The notes under the pieces are model-generated. The model did not search any database. It worked only from the letters and a program-made list of their open reading frames with translations, and had not been told where the DNA came from. DNA of 64,000 nt from Pohlia nutans (taxonomy: Eukaryota; Streptophyta; Bryopsida; Bryales; Mniaceae). The position numbers and the translations under genes are program-made. Below, piece by piece: positions 34,201 to 43,329 of the stretch; position 1 is the first letter of the stretch; each line of letters begins with the position of its first letter. The DNA is taken from the NCBI GenBank assembly GCA_022496805.1, contig CM040091.1, positions 17,226,336 through 17,290,335 of the forward strand. The letters run 5' to 3'.

Positions 34201-35986
34201 TGACTCTCTGTATGATGTATCTTGCATTTTGAGCCCGGGTGGTGCACTCTACATTATATTTTGGAATCACGTGCTTTCATGACCCCTTCTAAAACCCCCT
34301 TGTATACGAGAGGTTATATGTCTAAATACAGATATATTCTGTTTTAAATATATGTTTGATGTAAGTATACGTGAATATTTTCAGTTCTGAATCTGTTTAT
34401 TGTATGTATACGTAATACAACAGTGTTCAAATTAATACCCCTTTTGTATACTCATACATATTTAGTACAATGCAGCCCCTGGGATTTTGAGTAAGTCATG
34501 TTGTGGACTTTCTTTTGTTCAAGTTTCTTTTTTTAATGTTCATCGCTGATTCCAGTGGCATAAAATTTGGTCCCGTCCGAATTATATTTTTTGTAGTATG
34601 ATGCATTGAATTTGTCATTTTAAAACCATGAATCCTTGGTTCTTTATGGGTTAAATGGCATTACCAATTGGCAAGGTTAAACTTGTTAATAACACTTCGT
34701 TTGGTTTATTTTTAATTAGATTTCAGGCAGATGGTTCCTTCGTACCTGCAATTTGGGAGGTTCGGTTTGAGCTTCCTCAAGTGATCAGCACTGGCAAGCC
34801 TTACAAGCTTCGAATCGCCACAGCAGCTGCAAATGGGGCTGCCATTCAGGTACTTACACTCTTACATGAAACAAATATGAAAGGGTTTTTCTATATTCAC
34901 TACACTAAAATTGTGATTTAGTGTCCAGGACACTATTCCTCAACACAGACACTATTTTTGATTTTTGGGTCCTTGTTAAAGAAAAATGGATGTAGTGTTC
35001 CAATAACATATGGCAGCTTTATAATAAACATGACATGCCGCTCTCATCACTTGGAACGAATATGACACTCTCAGTGGAAGTGAGAATGACAAGTAGCAAA
35101 CTCTTATGTAGTGTAGGAACACTAATTCTCCTTACCTTTCAACGAAATGTGGAAAAAAGACATCAATTCTCACAGGACACTTAATAGCCCATTTAGTGTA
35201 GTTTGTTTTCTGGGTTGATTTTTTTCAACGCTTTTGAAAAATATTCCAGGTAAATGTTGTTAAAGAGCGTTAGAAAATTCATCCAAGAATACATAAACTG
35301 GGGTGGTTTGGTACTACACTAAAATTGTGTTTAGCGTCTAGGATATCCACTGTTTCTCAACATCGACACTATTTGACTTTTTGGAGAACAATAGTGTCCT
35401 TGTAAAAACAAAAAAAAACTGTAAATTTTAAAACGATAGAAACTTCAAGTAAACCTTTTCAATGATGAATGACAACTTTATGATAAACATGTCAGCTCTT
35501 ATCACCTGGAAGGCATATGGCACTCTCAGTGGAAGTGGGAATGACGAGTGGCAAACTCCATGTATTGTAGGGATACTATTTCTCCTCGCCTTTGAACGAA
35601 CTGTGGTAAAAGACATCAATTCGCGTTTGACACGAAATCACAATCTTAGTGTATTGATTTGTGGTAGTCTTCGACCTGTACAGATTTCCATGTATGGTTT
35701 TGTTGATTCCTGTTTTTGGCAGTTGGCGGTGAACAAACTGGACTTCAGAAAGCCGGTGTTTGACACAATGCAATACGGGAGAGACAATGCAATTGCACGC
35801 CACAGCAATCACGGCCTGTACAAGCTGTGGAACATTGACGTTGAGCCCGGACTTTTGCTAGTTGGGTGGAACAGCTTCTATTTGCGTCAGAGAAAAGCCA
35901 CTGGACCTTTTACTGGAGTTTTGTATGATTATTTGCGCCTGGAAGCGCCAGCTTGTACTGATTCTCCGGCTTCGGCTTTGGCTTAA
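25207..35986 (+). CDS. Rhamnogalacturonan endolyase (polysaccharide lyase family 4)
   Basis: This enzyme cleaves the rhamnose-galacturonate backbone of pectic rhamnogalacturonan I by beta-elimination. Fifteen exons: 25207-25302, 26347-26468, 26749-26799, 27298-27417, 27530-27649, 28427-28568, 29222-29392, 30164-30319, 30956-31062, 31172-31262, 31630-31774, 33004-33160, 34042-34158, 34720-34849 and 35723-35986. The sum is 1989 nt, 662 codons plus stop, in phase throughout. Plant PL4 signatures appear in order: VVLENGIVQVTISKPGG, NRGYWDLNW, RGSSGFYSYGIYE, EFRNGGPTKQNLTSHVGPT, WGGKYAFVGLATPGEIGSW, GVYDLYGWVPGVVGDYK (fibronectin-like domain), YGLWERYTDLYP, DWFFAHLNR and a terminal carbohydrate-binding-like domain ending RDNAIARHSNHGLY...GVLYDYLRLE. 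No signal peptide is seen at the chosen Met; the frame is open to an ATG at 25153 and an acceptor precedes 25193, so the true first exon may lie upstream. One intron appears to use a GC donor after 34158. Confidence 0.93.
25415..26250. repeat. Minisatellite of ~60-80-bp units in lyase intron 1
   Basis: Units built from ATATCGTCATATTATGGAGT, GTCATATTATGGAGGGTAGA and CTTGTCACATGTGTATTGCT recur about eight times with length variation. One unit is split by the TTAA-type element at 25518-25803. Confidence 0.88.
25518..25803. mobile_element. TTAA-type element, CCCCTAAACGTACC family, 286 bp
   Basis: The left end is CCCCTAAACGTACCAATCC and the right end GACGCTTGGACGTTTAGGGG. Flanks are GTAA and TTAT, each one base from TTAA. 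It is inserted within a minisatellite unit. The interior (GAGAGGACCATTCC-type, GGAGGCCTCTCCAATATTAT and AAGTCATCCAA) matches the reverse complement of 33610-33920. Confidence 0.82.
27501..27517. repeat. Short telomere-type repeat
   Basis: AAACCCTAAACCCTAA lies just before the acceptor of lyase exon 5. It is one of several CCCTAAA runs in this gene's introns. Confidence 0.8.
27770..29010. mobile_element. Five degraded family-1 copies in lyase introns
   Basis: Copies at about 27770-27958, 27976-28200, 28226-28395, 28608-28790 and 28836-29010, interrupted by exon 6. Each shows the order TAGCAGTTTTGAGTAG, (A)CTTTCTTTTGTTCAA, GACCAACACATGCAATGTTC, TTCATTGATTCTGGTGATAT, AAAATTTGGTCTCAT and then AT-rich text. 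This is the reverse orientation of element 11197-11427. The TTAA-adjacent termini are mostly lost. Confidence 0.8.
29163..29192. repeat. Interstitial telomere-type repeat (TTTAGGG)n
   Basis: TAGGGTTTAGGGTTTTAGGG, about four imperfect units, lies 30 bp before lyase exon 7. Confidence 0.85.
29771..30102. mobile_element. TA-flanked palindromic MITE (GGGGTTGTCACACATCC), copy 1
   Basis: Termini GGGGTTGTCACACATCCT and AGGATGTGTGACAACCCC are flanked by TA on both sides (29769-29770 and 30103-30104). Long internal arms also pair (CCATTCTCCATTCTTC / GAAGAATG), so the element can fold almost end to end. A sister copy is at 39847-40173. A TA duplication suggests a Tc1/mariner-related MITE. Confidence 0.82.
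31278..31320. repeat. Interstitial telomere-type repeat (CCCTAAA)n
   Basis: Five to six CCCTAAA units with one slip (CCCTGTAACCCTG) directly after lyase exon 10. This is the longest telomere-like run in the window. Confidence 0.9.
31478..31629. mobile_element. Family-1 fragment that runs into the lyase exon 11 acceptor
   Basis: The familiar blocks TTAGCAGTTTTGAG, TTCTTTATTGATTCCGGGGA and AAATTTGGTCTCATCTGAAT are followed by TATATTTTCGTAATACAG and then exon 11 at 31630. In other copies the same position reads TTTTCATAATATGATC. Confidence 0.75.
31938..32271. mobile_element. Foldback element (CATAACRTTCAGTAGCC), copy 1
   Basis: Ends read CATAACGTTCAGTAGCC and GGCTACTGAATGTTATG. The right half matches 40520-40775 closely (GGCATTAAGC.AGAGCAATCAACCATGG-like and TTTTGTAATTGTTTATTTGA). 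It is shorter than copy 2 because the left arm is mostly deleted. Confidence 0.75.
32330..32485. mobile_element. Family-1 fragment, opposite orientation
   Basis: ACCAAATTTTATATCACTGG, AATCAGTGAAGAACATTGCA and CTACTCAAAACTGCTAAAAA are the reverse complement of the copies in the neighbouring introns. It lies directly left of the full-length copy at 32509. Confidence 0.75.
32509..32977. mobile_element. Full-length family-1 TTAA element with a nested Stowaway-like MITE
   Basis: Perfect TTAA flanks (32505-32508 and 32978-32981), left end CCCCTAAAGGACCATAAGG, right end CTTGGTCCTTTAGGGG. Without the nested 251-bp insertion and its duplicated TA it would be 216 bp, close to the 231 bp of 11197-11427. 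It ends only about 25 bp before lyase exon 12, so it forms most of the intron's 3' end. Confidence 0.9.
32660..32910. mobile_element. Stowaway-like MITE (CTCCCTCCGTCCCAAAG) nested in the family-1 element
   Basis: Inverted termini CTCCCTCCGTCCCAAAGTTA and TAACTTTGGGACGGAGGGAG are flanked by TA on both sides (32658-32659 and 32911-32912). This terminus is the widespread plant Stowaway (Tc1/mariner) sequence. The element is non-coding. Confidence 0.92.
33262..33450. mobile_element. Degraded family-1 copy
   Basis: Blocks TTCCTTTTCAGCCGTTTTGAG, TTGTTCTTCGCTGATTCCAG and TTTAAAACCATGATTCCTTGG follow the family-1 order in the intron after lyase exon 12. Confidence 0.7.
33610..33920. mobile_element. 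TTAA element, CCCCCAAACGTCCC type, 311 bp
   Basis: Flanked by TTAA at 33606-33609 and 33921-33924. The left end is CCCCCAAACGTCCCAACG and the right end TTGGTATGTTTAGGGG. It is the same family as 25518-25803, in the opposite orientation. Confidence 0.88.
34475..34655. mobile_element. Degraded family-1 copy
   Basis: GGATTTTGAGTAAGTCATG, TTCATCGCTGATTCCAGTGG, AAATTTGGTCCCGTCCGAAT and ACCATGAATCCTTGGTTC are in family order. The end (TTTATGGGTTAA) is a decayed TTTAGGGGTTAA terminus. Confidence 0.75.
34900..35201. mobile_element. CTACACTAAA-family MITE, copy 2
   Basis: Perfect inverted ends CTACACTAAA / TTTAGTGTAG, with GTGTCCAGGACACT just inside the left end and AGGACACTTAATAG near the right. 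It lies in the last lyase intron. It shares the AACATATGGCAGCTTTATAA block with copies at 6103 and 35314. Confidence 0.78.
35314..35655. mobile_element. CTACACTAAA-family MITE, copy 3
   Basis: Left end CTACACTAAAATTGTG; the right end is degraded (ATCTTAGTGTA). The interior follows copy 2 only 110 bp away, so two members occupy one intron. The open frame crossing it into lyase exon 15 is incidental. Confidence 0.7.
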
Positions 35987-36292
35987 GGCCCGACCTCAAC
36001 CGCCGGCTGCAGCCACGGCACTGGTATAAGCGGCACAATGTTTTCGTTGGAAGAGCAACGAGATGCTGCAAGATGCGACTATGCTCTGTTGTCAAAAATC
36101 TTGCAGCCCGTTGCATTCATTGTTCATGATTGTCACAGCCCTCGTTGAGCTTTGAAGGCAATATTCAATGTCTTGCTGAAAATAGCGAGCCACTCTTAGC
36201 CTTCCACATGTATCTTCATCAACAAAGGTTGCAGGAGTTGGTTGCAACTTGCAGCTACATGTGTGTGGGCCTTTAGTTAGCTTAATCGTTAA

Positions 36293-37159
36293 TGCCTAAA
36301 CGCCCAACCATCCATTTTTTGAATGATGTACAAAATCAAACTCTGTTTTCACATTTGTCATGTACTTTTTGTAGTGTGAATTTTTTACTGTAGATTTTAT
36401 GGGAAGTTAGCTTTATGCATGTGTGATCAATCAAACTCCCTTTTCACATTTGTCATGTACTTTTTGCAATGTGAATTTTTTACTGTAGATTTTATGGGAA
36501 GTTAGCTTTATGCATGTGTGATCAATCAAACTCCCTTTTCACATTTGTCATGTACTTTTTGCAGTGTGAAATTTTTACTGTAGGTTTTATGGGAAGTTAG
36601 CTTTATGCATGTGTGATTCGATTAAAAAGACGATGATTTGTGAATTTTTTATGCCTCATTTGATGTTGCAATGATTCACCAACATTAGTAGAAAAGGTGG
36701 CGCTCCTCAAGGAAATCACCGTGCATGTGTGGAATTGGGCACCACAATGCGTGGGCGACTCCCTTGTCAATGTCACCTTTTCTACTAGTGCAAAAATCTC
36801 GAAGATCTTCATTTAAAAGTGCTCTTGAAAAATTCAACTCATTAAATGAAGCCACCGAAAAATCTCCAAAAATCACTACACTTCAATTTGTCATAACAAA
36901 TTTCACGAGGATTGTCAATATCGTATTTGTAATCAAATTACAAAAAAAAAATTGAATTTCAAGTTTTTATTAAAGTTTATATAAAAATATTGGTGATAAC
37001 AATCGTAGATCTAAACTATAGGGATAGTATTTAAAATTCATAATGAACAACTTTTATTTGTGCATCAACTTCAAAACATCACTCTTAGTTGCACAATTTT
37101 TATAATGCATCTTTGCAATTTTGTAATTCTAAAGAGGCTGGGGTGTGGGCTCTTTGGGG
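36293..37159. mobile_element. TTAA-flanked element with three internal 95-bp repeats
   Basis: Flanked by TTAA (36289-36292 and 37160-37163). The left end TGCCTAAACGCCCAACC is a diverged form of CCCCTAAACG; the right end is CTCTTTGGGG. A 95-bp unit (TCAAACTC..TTTTCACATTTGTC to TTTATGCATGTGTGAT) occurs three times from 36336, 36431 and 36526. It is related to the partial copy at 11451. Confidence 0.7.
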
Positions 37160-37189
37160 TTAATGGACCAAGAAGCTCAAATTGGGCCT

Positions 37190-37390
37190 TTTTATTTTTT
37201 ATTTTATTTTAAAGCATTTTTGAGTATGTCCAATGTGGAGTTTAGTTAGTTCTTGTTTATTTGTTTTTTACCAACAAGTGCAATGTATTTGAGTGGTTCC
37301 AGCAATACAAAATTCGATCCCATCTCAATTAATTTTTCATGATATGATCGATTGAATTCGTCAATTTAAACCCAATACTCAAAAGGGCTT
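37190..37390. mobile_element. Degraded family-1 copy
   Basis: AAGCATTTTTGAGTATGTCC, AAAATTCGATCCCATCTCAA and TCATGATATGATCGATTGAA follow the family order, with both termini lost. Confidence 0.55.
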
Positions 37391-37570
37391 GAGAGCATTA
37401 TGTTCTTGGAAACTTAGATGCTAACTTAAAAGCCCTTACAAGCTCCAATATTACAATAGAGAAACAGATGTTGAACCGATAGGAGCAGTTCACACTAGAA
37501 TAATTATGCGTATAAATTTGTATGGGCAGTAATAGGTTAGTTTTAACACAGTAAGTTGTGTTAGTTTTAA

Positions 37571-38373
37571 CCCTTTAGTGCCTAGCAAGCCAGATTATGG
37601 TCACTGCAACGTCGGAAATGCAAATAACAGAGAATCTGTGAAGAATTGGAACTTCAGTTCTGAAGTTCAGATTTGCGCACATATATTACGCACCTTCCAA
37701 AAAAAGAAATTTTCAATTTGGAATTGTACAACTATCAAAATACCTATCAACAGAACGCAAAAATACTGTAAATACTTGAAAATACAGTAAATACTTACAA
37801 ATACAACATATGTATTGTGTAGTATTTCTTGTGTTTGGAAGTTTGTTATCTTGTTTTATTTTTTTGGATTGTGTTCTCTTCTTCATCTTCCATTAGTGTG
37901 TGTAATCCGATCTTGACTAATGTACCCACTCCTGTCAATTTTCAACGTATAAAATTTTGTCCTAAACCGTACATGGACAAGTCACTTTCACTTATAAATC
38001 TCACAATAATTATGCGTGAGTCTATTTTTGATATGAAAGATTGCAACGGAGAGGTGTTGACATAGGGCATAGCTGAACGTCTTTGCTTTTATTTTTGAAA
38101 ATTTACCTCAAATTCTATTTAACTTTGAAGTCACACACCCCCCAAAATCTCGTTTTTGAGCGTGCATTATACAGTTCAAATACATACTATAATCTTCCGA
38201 TCCCACCATCGGATGATTCTCAAATTTTAATAAAATGTGTGCTCTCGAGTTGAGAATAGAATTGTACGGTTACTTTCTAATTTAACCCATTCTATTTTTG
38301 GTAGTCTCAACCACAGTGGAAAAACCCACTGAAATCCAGAGCTGTCTGCTACAGTACCCTAGGCACTAAAGGG
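37571..38373. mobile_element. TTAA element, CCCTTTAGTGCCTAG family, 803 bp
   Basis: Flanked by TTAA (37567-37570 and 38374-38377). The inverted termini CCCTTTAGTGCCTAG and CTAGGCACTAAAGGG are perfect over 15 bp. The interior has two short open frames of 70 and 78 codons with no family resemblance. This is a distinct family from the CCCCTAA group but has the same target. Confidence 0.88.
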
Positions 38374-38388
38374 TTAATACATACTTAA

Positions 38389-39440
38389 CCCCTAAACATC
38401 AAGGGGTGTCCCTAGAATTGACAATTTAAGAAATATCATTACAAAGTACTATTTGGAAGAATATCTTGTATTTGATATGCAAATGAAAGTTGTAGATTTT
38501 GAGATTTAGAGTCCATAAGGTAGCGGACCACATAACCGAGTGAATTTCAGATTCAGGTACCTCAGATTGTGAAACCTATATTTTATAAATTTTTATTGCT
38601 CCGCAAAGCTTGTGCGATGACAATCCCGAAGAGAACAATTTTTTTTAGCAAGTCTGTAATTTCCTGTGAATATTTAAAGTGGAAGTCGTAGAGTGACCAA
38701 TCCTCGAGCATAGGGTAGGTGGTATGTGGTCAGGTGGGATTTCTAATTTCGAGGGCTCAATCTTCTAAATCTGAGTGCATCAAGCCTCTGACAAAAAAGT
38801 ACCTAATTCTTTACTGCGACTAATACCGCTGAAATCCTTTACTGCGACTAATACAATACCTAATTGTGTCCACACTGCAGTTATGCACCTCCCTGGGTGC
38901 TTTTGCACATTTTACCGGGCAGATATTGGGACCCAGCCTTGATCCTTAGGGGTCGGCTTTGAGACCTGGTCGGTTATGTGGTCCGCTACCTTATGTATGG
39001 TGAGATTCACCAATGCCATCACCAATACTTTATTATAAAATTTGAAAGTTAAAATTAATTTCTTGGAAATTTGATTACAAAAAAAATATTAATATTTTTT
39101 GAGTAAAACTTGTTGGAATGGATTTGAAATGAGATACTCTTGACATGGTGATTTTTTGAAATTCTTGTGTTTCTTAAATTTAAGACCTCATTTTCAGTGC
39201 AAGTCCACTTTTGAACTAAAGTCAATGCAATTTTGGCTTGGTCAACAACTTGACATACTTCCACATTTATAATTTTAAAAAAATACGTACTTTAGTAAGA
39301 CCATATCCAACTATTGGATAGGACAACAACTTCATGAAGTATCTCCAAAAATGTGAATGACTTTCATTCAAGTCATGAAAACGTAGAGTGAGTTGGAATC
39401 TGGTAGTCGATTAGAAACTACATGCTGTGACGTTTAGGGT
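38389..39440. mobile_element. Probable TTAA element, CCCCTAAACATC type, ~1.05 kb
   Basis: It starts after TTAA (38385-38388) with CCCCTAAACATCAAGGGG and ends TGACGTTTAGGGT followed by TTAA (39441-39444). A repeated phrase (ACCACATAACCGAG near 38530; its inverse CTCGGTTATGTGGTCCGCTACCTTAT-like near 38970) shows an internal inverted pair, perhaps another nested element. No transposase. Confidence 0.6.
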
Positions 39441-39846
39441 TTAACATAACAGTAAGTAGCCTTCATATATCATTTTGGGACTCGACCTATCCCATTAGCT
39501 ACTGTTTTAGTCTTGTTAGGTGTGGAGTATAGTGTACCATCTATTATGGGACAAGGTAGAGCCACTATAAACCACTGAATGTTATGAACACATACTATAC
39601 ATTATAAACCCAAGGCAACATTTATTATTAATAATGAACCATCTTCCTAGCCAAAGTACCTAGTAATGAGATATGAATAAGAATTAGTCAAAACATTGTC
39701 AATATTGTGTTTTGATTCACTACTTTAGTTATTGTAAATAAAGTTGGAACCTCAAATATGACTTGGATCATTGTAAATATGGCATGTAGATGACATAAAT
39801 GTGTTTGAGTAGTTTATTTTGAACTTATGGGAACACTTTATAAATA

Positions 39847-40173
39847 GGGGTTGTCACACATCCTCCATCCCATTCTCAATCTTTAGAGAATGTAGACATG
39901 GCACGCTCTCCTTAAATGGTGGAGGGCCCATTTTTGAAGATTGAGAAATTTCATTCTTCTCCTCTATGGGTGAAGAATGGGCATGAAGAATGGATAATGG
40001 AGAATGGCCCATACTTGGAGGATGCGTGACCAACTAACAACCTCTATTCTTCATTCTCATTCTCCACATACCACAAATGAGGTGTCATACTTTCTTCATA
40101 GAGAATGTGTCCTATTGGTTCCTCTTTTCTCTCATTCTTCAAAATTCATTCTCAGAGGATGTGTGACAACCCC
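39847..40173. mobile_element. TA-flanked palindromic MITE (GGGGTTGTCACACATCC), copy 2
   Basis: Termini GGGGTTGTCACACATCCTCC and GAGGATGTGTGACAACCCC are flanked by TA on both sides (39845-39846 and 40174-40175). It is the sister copy of 29771-30102. Confidence 0.85.
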
Positions 40174-40259
40174 TAATTTTTTTCTTTTTTCTTTTCACCT
40201 CTCATTTATAAAAGATTTTATGCTTGTGAATGGGAGTTCAAGTACAATTGACCCTAGCC

Positions 40260-40780
40260 ATAACATTCAGTAGTCCTCCAACAGGGCGCCTTTTGGTTTC
40301 ATCCGCCTTTATATATGAAGTGACCAGTGATTTATAATTGAATGGACTATTGAATCAAATAAACAATTACAAAACACTGTTGAATTATGATTGAGTGAGT
40401 GCTTTGAATTACTATTCACCATGATTGATTGCTCTTGCTTAATGCCACCTGCTCCTATAGCTATTGATGTGATGTGGAATATCCCACATCAATTTATAGG
40501 AGGATGAAATGATGTGAGATATTCCACATCAAATCAGTAGCTATGGGGACAAGTGGCATTAAGCACAAGCAATTAACCATGGTGAACACTAATCAAAAGC
40601 ACTCATTCAATCACAATTCAACTGTGTTTTGTAATTGTTAATTTGATTCATTCGCAATTCAACAATGTTTTGTAATTTTTTATTTGATTCAATAGTTCAT
40701 TGAATCAGAAATCACTAGTCACTCCATATATAAAGGTGAAACAATGAAACTAAAAGGCAGTCTCTTTGAAGGCTAGTGTA
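40260..40780. mobile_element. Foldback element, copy 2 (long inverted arms)
   Basis: The left arm contains CTTTATATATGAAGTGACCAG, GAATCAAATAAACAATTACA and CCACCTGCTCCTATAGCTAT. The right arm has their inverses (CACTCCATATATAAAG, TTTTGTAATTTTTTATTTGA and AGTAGCTATGGGGACAAGTGG). The arms are about 200-250 bp with a short spacer near 40500. The termini match copy 1 imperfectly. Confidence 0.78.
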
Positions 40781-40781
40781 G

Positions 40782-40932
40782 GATATCCCAAAACCACCAC
40801 CTCCCCGAATTATGATATGTAGACCTTGTTTGGGGCCACCACAGTTGAGACCCAAAACCACCAATTTCACTATTCAAGTAGACCAATAGCATGCCAAGCA
40901 TTGTGAAGTTATAGTTGGTGGTTTTGGGTATC
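40782..40932. mobile_element. Short MITE (GATATCCCAAAACCACC)
   Basis: The ends GATATCCCAAAACCACC and GGTGGTTTTGGGTATC are inverted repeats 151 bp apart. A further internal AACCACC motif occurs. No certain target duplication is seen. Confidence 0.6.
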
Positions 40933-41033
40933 ATTGTGAGTGAAAGTTAGTACCACATAGTGTGGACATGACGAAACTTAAAGGTTTAATCTGGGTCATA
41001 GGTTACTTTCCACTTTGGAACTTTGTATGATAT

Positions 41034-41306
41034 TAGAGTTAACAAAAAAAGAAGGCCATGGAACCTCCCTTTTCAACCTCCTTCTAACCTCTCTTTTGAG
41101 CTCTTTTGAGCTATGTTTGGGTTGAATAGTGTCGTGTCATAACTTGTCCCCTTGTGGGCCATGGGCTTGGAGCTTTGGTAGGAGGTGTGGAAGTCATTGT
41201 GAGGTGTGGAGAATAATGACAATGGCTTGCTTTAGATTGTCTCCCAACTCATCTTGAACTAGTTTTTGGTCTATTTATATTTCAATATGAGTTCAAGAGG
41301 AGTTCA
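41034..41306. repeat. Dispersed 260-bp repeat, copy 2 (partner at 14868-15130)
   Basis: Same ordered blocks as the first copy, with small indels. It ends in a 12-bp tandem duplication (GTTCAAGAGGAGTTCAAGAGG), and a 541-bp-family TTAA element starts about 45 bp downstream. Confidence 0.8.
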
Positions 41307-41353
41307 AGAGGAATTTGCTAAAAAGATCTTCTTTGAGCTGACTTTTCGGTTAA

Positions 41354-41896
41354 CCCCTAAGTGACGGATCAACCATTTTATGGTCTCTGCCCTTCTTTTT
41401 ACGGGCTGCCCAAAATGGACAAAACATGTTTATAGAAAATAAAAAATATTTTCAAATAGGGAATCAAGTCTACTTTCCAACCCAATTTGAATCATGTCAA
41501 TCTGAATTAAACACCACCCGAGAATTTTTTTCAAAGACAAACACTTCTACATTTGTTTAGTGTTAGAAAACTTCCTATTTGGGGAAAGTAATGATGTTCT
41601 CTCCATTGAAAAATCTGCAATTTTTAATTTTAGAATAGAATGTCTAGATTTAACGAATCATAAAAAATTTCAAATTCTAAAAATAAAATTTGTAATTTTG
41701 ATAAATATATGAAGTTAAATGCTTCTAAAGTCATTATAAGAAGATAAAAAGCTATTTTTTAAAATTTGATTGTATGGATAATTACCAAACATCACGCTCC
41801 TCATTTTCTCTTTTGGACTAAACTTCATCAAAGTTGAAGAAGTATTTTTTTATAACACATTTATGTTTTGCCCTTATCCCCTCCGTCATTTAGCAC
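41354..41896. mobile_element. TTAA element, 541-bp family (CCCCTAAGTGACGG), copy 1
   Basis: Left TTAA 41350-41353 then CCCCTAAGTGACGGATCAAC. The right end CCCCTCCGTCATTTAGCAC before TTAA (41897-41900) is mutated from TTTAGGGG. The body is collinear with the copies at 42018 and 60916. Confidence 0.85.
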
Positions 41897-42017
41897 TTAA
41901 CTCTATTTACAAATGCGAATAAGATGTTGCAAATTTTTGCAATCCTCATCAAGACCTACTATTTCAAATGCGGTCATATATTTTTTTCGATTGCCATAAA
42001 TAGGCCAGATTGCTTAA

Positions 42018-42558
42018 CCCCTAAGTGACGGATCAACCATTTTATGGTCTCTGCCCTTTTTTTATGGGCTGCCCGAAATAGAAAAAACATTTTTATAGAA
42101 AGTAAAAAATAGTTTTAAATAGGTAATCAAGTCTACTTTCCAACCCAATTTGAATCATGTCAATCCGAGTTAAACTCCACCCGAGAGAAATTTTCAAAGA
42201 AAAACACTTCTACATTGTCTAGTGTTAGAAAACTTACTATTTGGGGAAAGTAATGATGTTCTCTCTGTTGAAAAATTTGCAATTTTTGATTTTAGAATAG
42301 AATGTCTAGTTTTAACAAATCATACAAAATTTCAAATTCTAAAAATAAAATTTGTGATTCTTATAAATATATGAAGTTAAATGCTTCTAAATTCATTATG
42401 AGATGATAAAAAGCTACTTTTTGATATTTGACAGTATGAAAAATTACTAAACATCAAGCTCCTCATTTTCTCTTTTGGACCAAACTTCATCAAAGTTGAA
42501 GAAGTAATTTTTTATAACACATTTATGTTTTGCCCTTACCCCCTCCGTCATTTAGGGG
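42018..42558. mobile_element. TTAA element, 541-bp family, copy 2
   Basis: Perfect TTAA flanks (42014-42017 and 42559-42562), left end CCCCTAAGTGACGGATCAAC, right end CCCCTCCGTCATTTAGGGG. It is 541 bp, identical in length to the copy at 60916-61456. It lies 100 bp left of the MULE. Confidence 0.92.
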
Positions 42559-42670
42559 TTAAGCTGGTGGGTTTAGGACAATCAACCTTATGAGGGGAGA
42601 TTCGCATCGATGTCTCCGGACTCCCGCGTCCCGGCATCAGACGCTTGCATTGCCCTCGTTCGTGGGCAAT

Positions 42671-43115
42671 CCTCAGCACTATCGGCGCGTCGAAAATACG
42701 TCGGCGCCCCTGCCTGGCCGTCCCCCGTCCGCCCGGTTCTGCAACCCCCGCCCGCCGTTCCCTCGCGTTCCCTGCCCGCCCGTCCGTTCCCTCGAGTTCC
42801 CACGAGTTCCCTGCCCGCCTGCGTTCCCTCCGTGAGTCATCGCAGCCGTAATCATTGCAGCCCAGCCGACGAGCCGTCCCCAGCCCATATCCCGCCGTTC
42901 CCAGCCCATTCGCATGCGTTCCCAGCCCTAAAACCACCGTTCCCAGCCCATTCGCATGCGTTCCCATCGCTCCAGGCTGCTACCTGCCCCGATACCCATG
43001 CCTCCAAGACCCGCTCATGTACTCTGATCAAAAATCGAGTGTCCAACTCCACTGCGAGCAACTGGGAGCAACTGAGAGGCTCCCCTCTCCAAGTCCTCCA
43101 AGCAGAAATACTGAA
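42671..43115 (+). repeat. MULE left terminal inverted repeat
   Basis: The inner boundary is TTCTGAGTATTTC-like text (AAATACTGAA on the plus strand). The open frames across this GC-rich segment appear on both element ends and encode low-complexity Pro/Ser/Arg peptides. They are by-products of composition. Confidence 0.9.
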
Positions 43116-43329
43116 AGCACTTCCTCTCACTCCCTCCCTCTTCCACATTCTCTAATACACTTCCTCTCACTCCCTCCCAAAGCACATGCCCCACATTTAC
43201 TTTGTGCCTAAGCATCTCTTTTATTTGTTTGTGTTTTCAATTTCTTTATTTTGTTTAGGGTTTTTTCTCCAAATTATTCCCACATTATTCTTGTTCAATT
43301 AGGTTTAGTATATTCAGGGTTTAGGGTCC

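Noticed and set aside
35462..35986. Treating the 174-codon frame as a separate gene
   Set aside because: The part before 35723 is a MITE and intron; only 35723-35986 is coding, as the last exon of the lyase.
42640..42680. The ATTGCCC...GGGCAAT palindrome as the MULE terminus
   Set aside because: A similar palindrome flanks the right side in the same orientation. The 9-bp GTGGGCA(A/T)T flank and the matching C(C/T)TC.GCACTATCGG ends place the border inside it.
42610..43155. Long Pro/Ser/Arg-rich open frame in the MULE left end, and its mirror at 46932-47576
   Set aside because: Both are frames across the GC-rich inverted terminal repeats. They are low-complexity, appear in several frames on both strands and lack any family signal.
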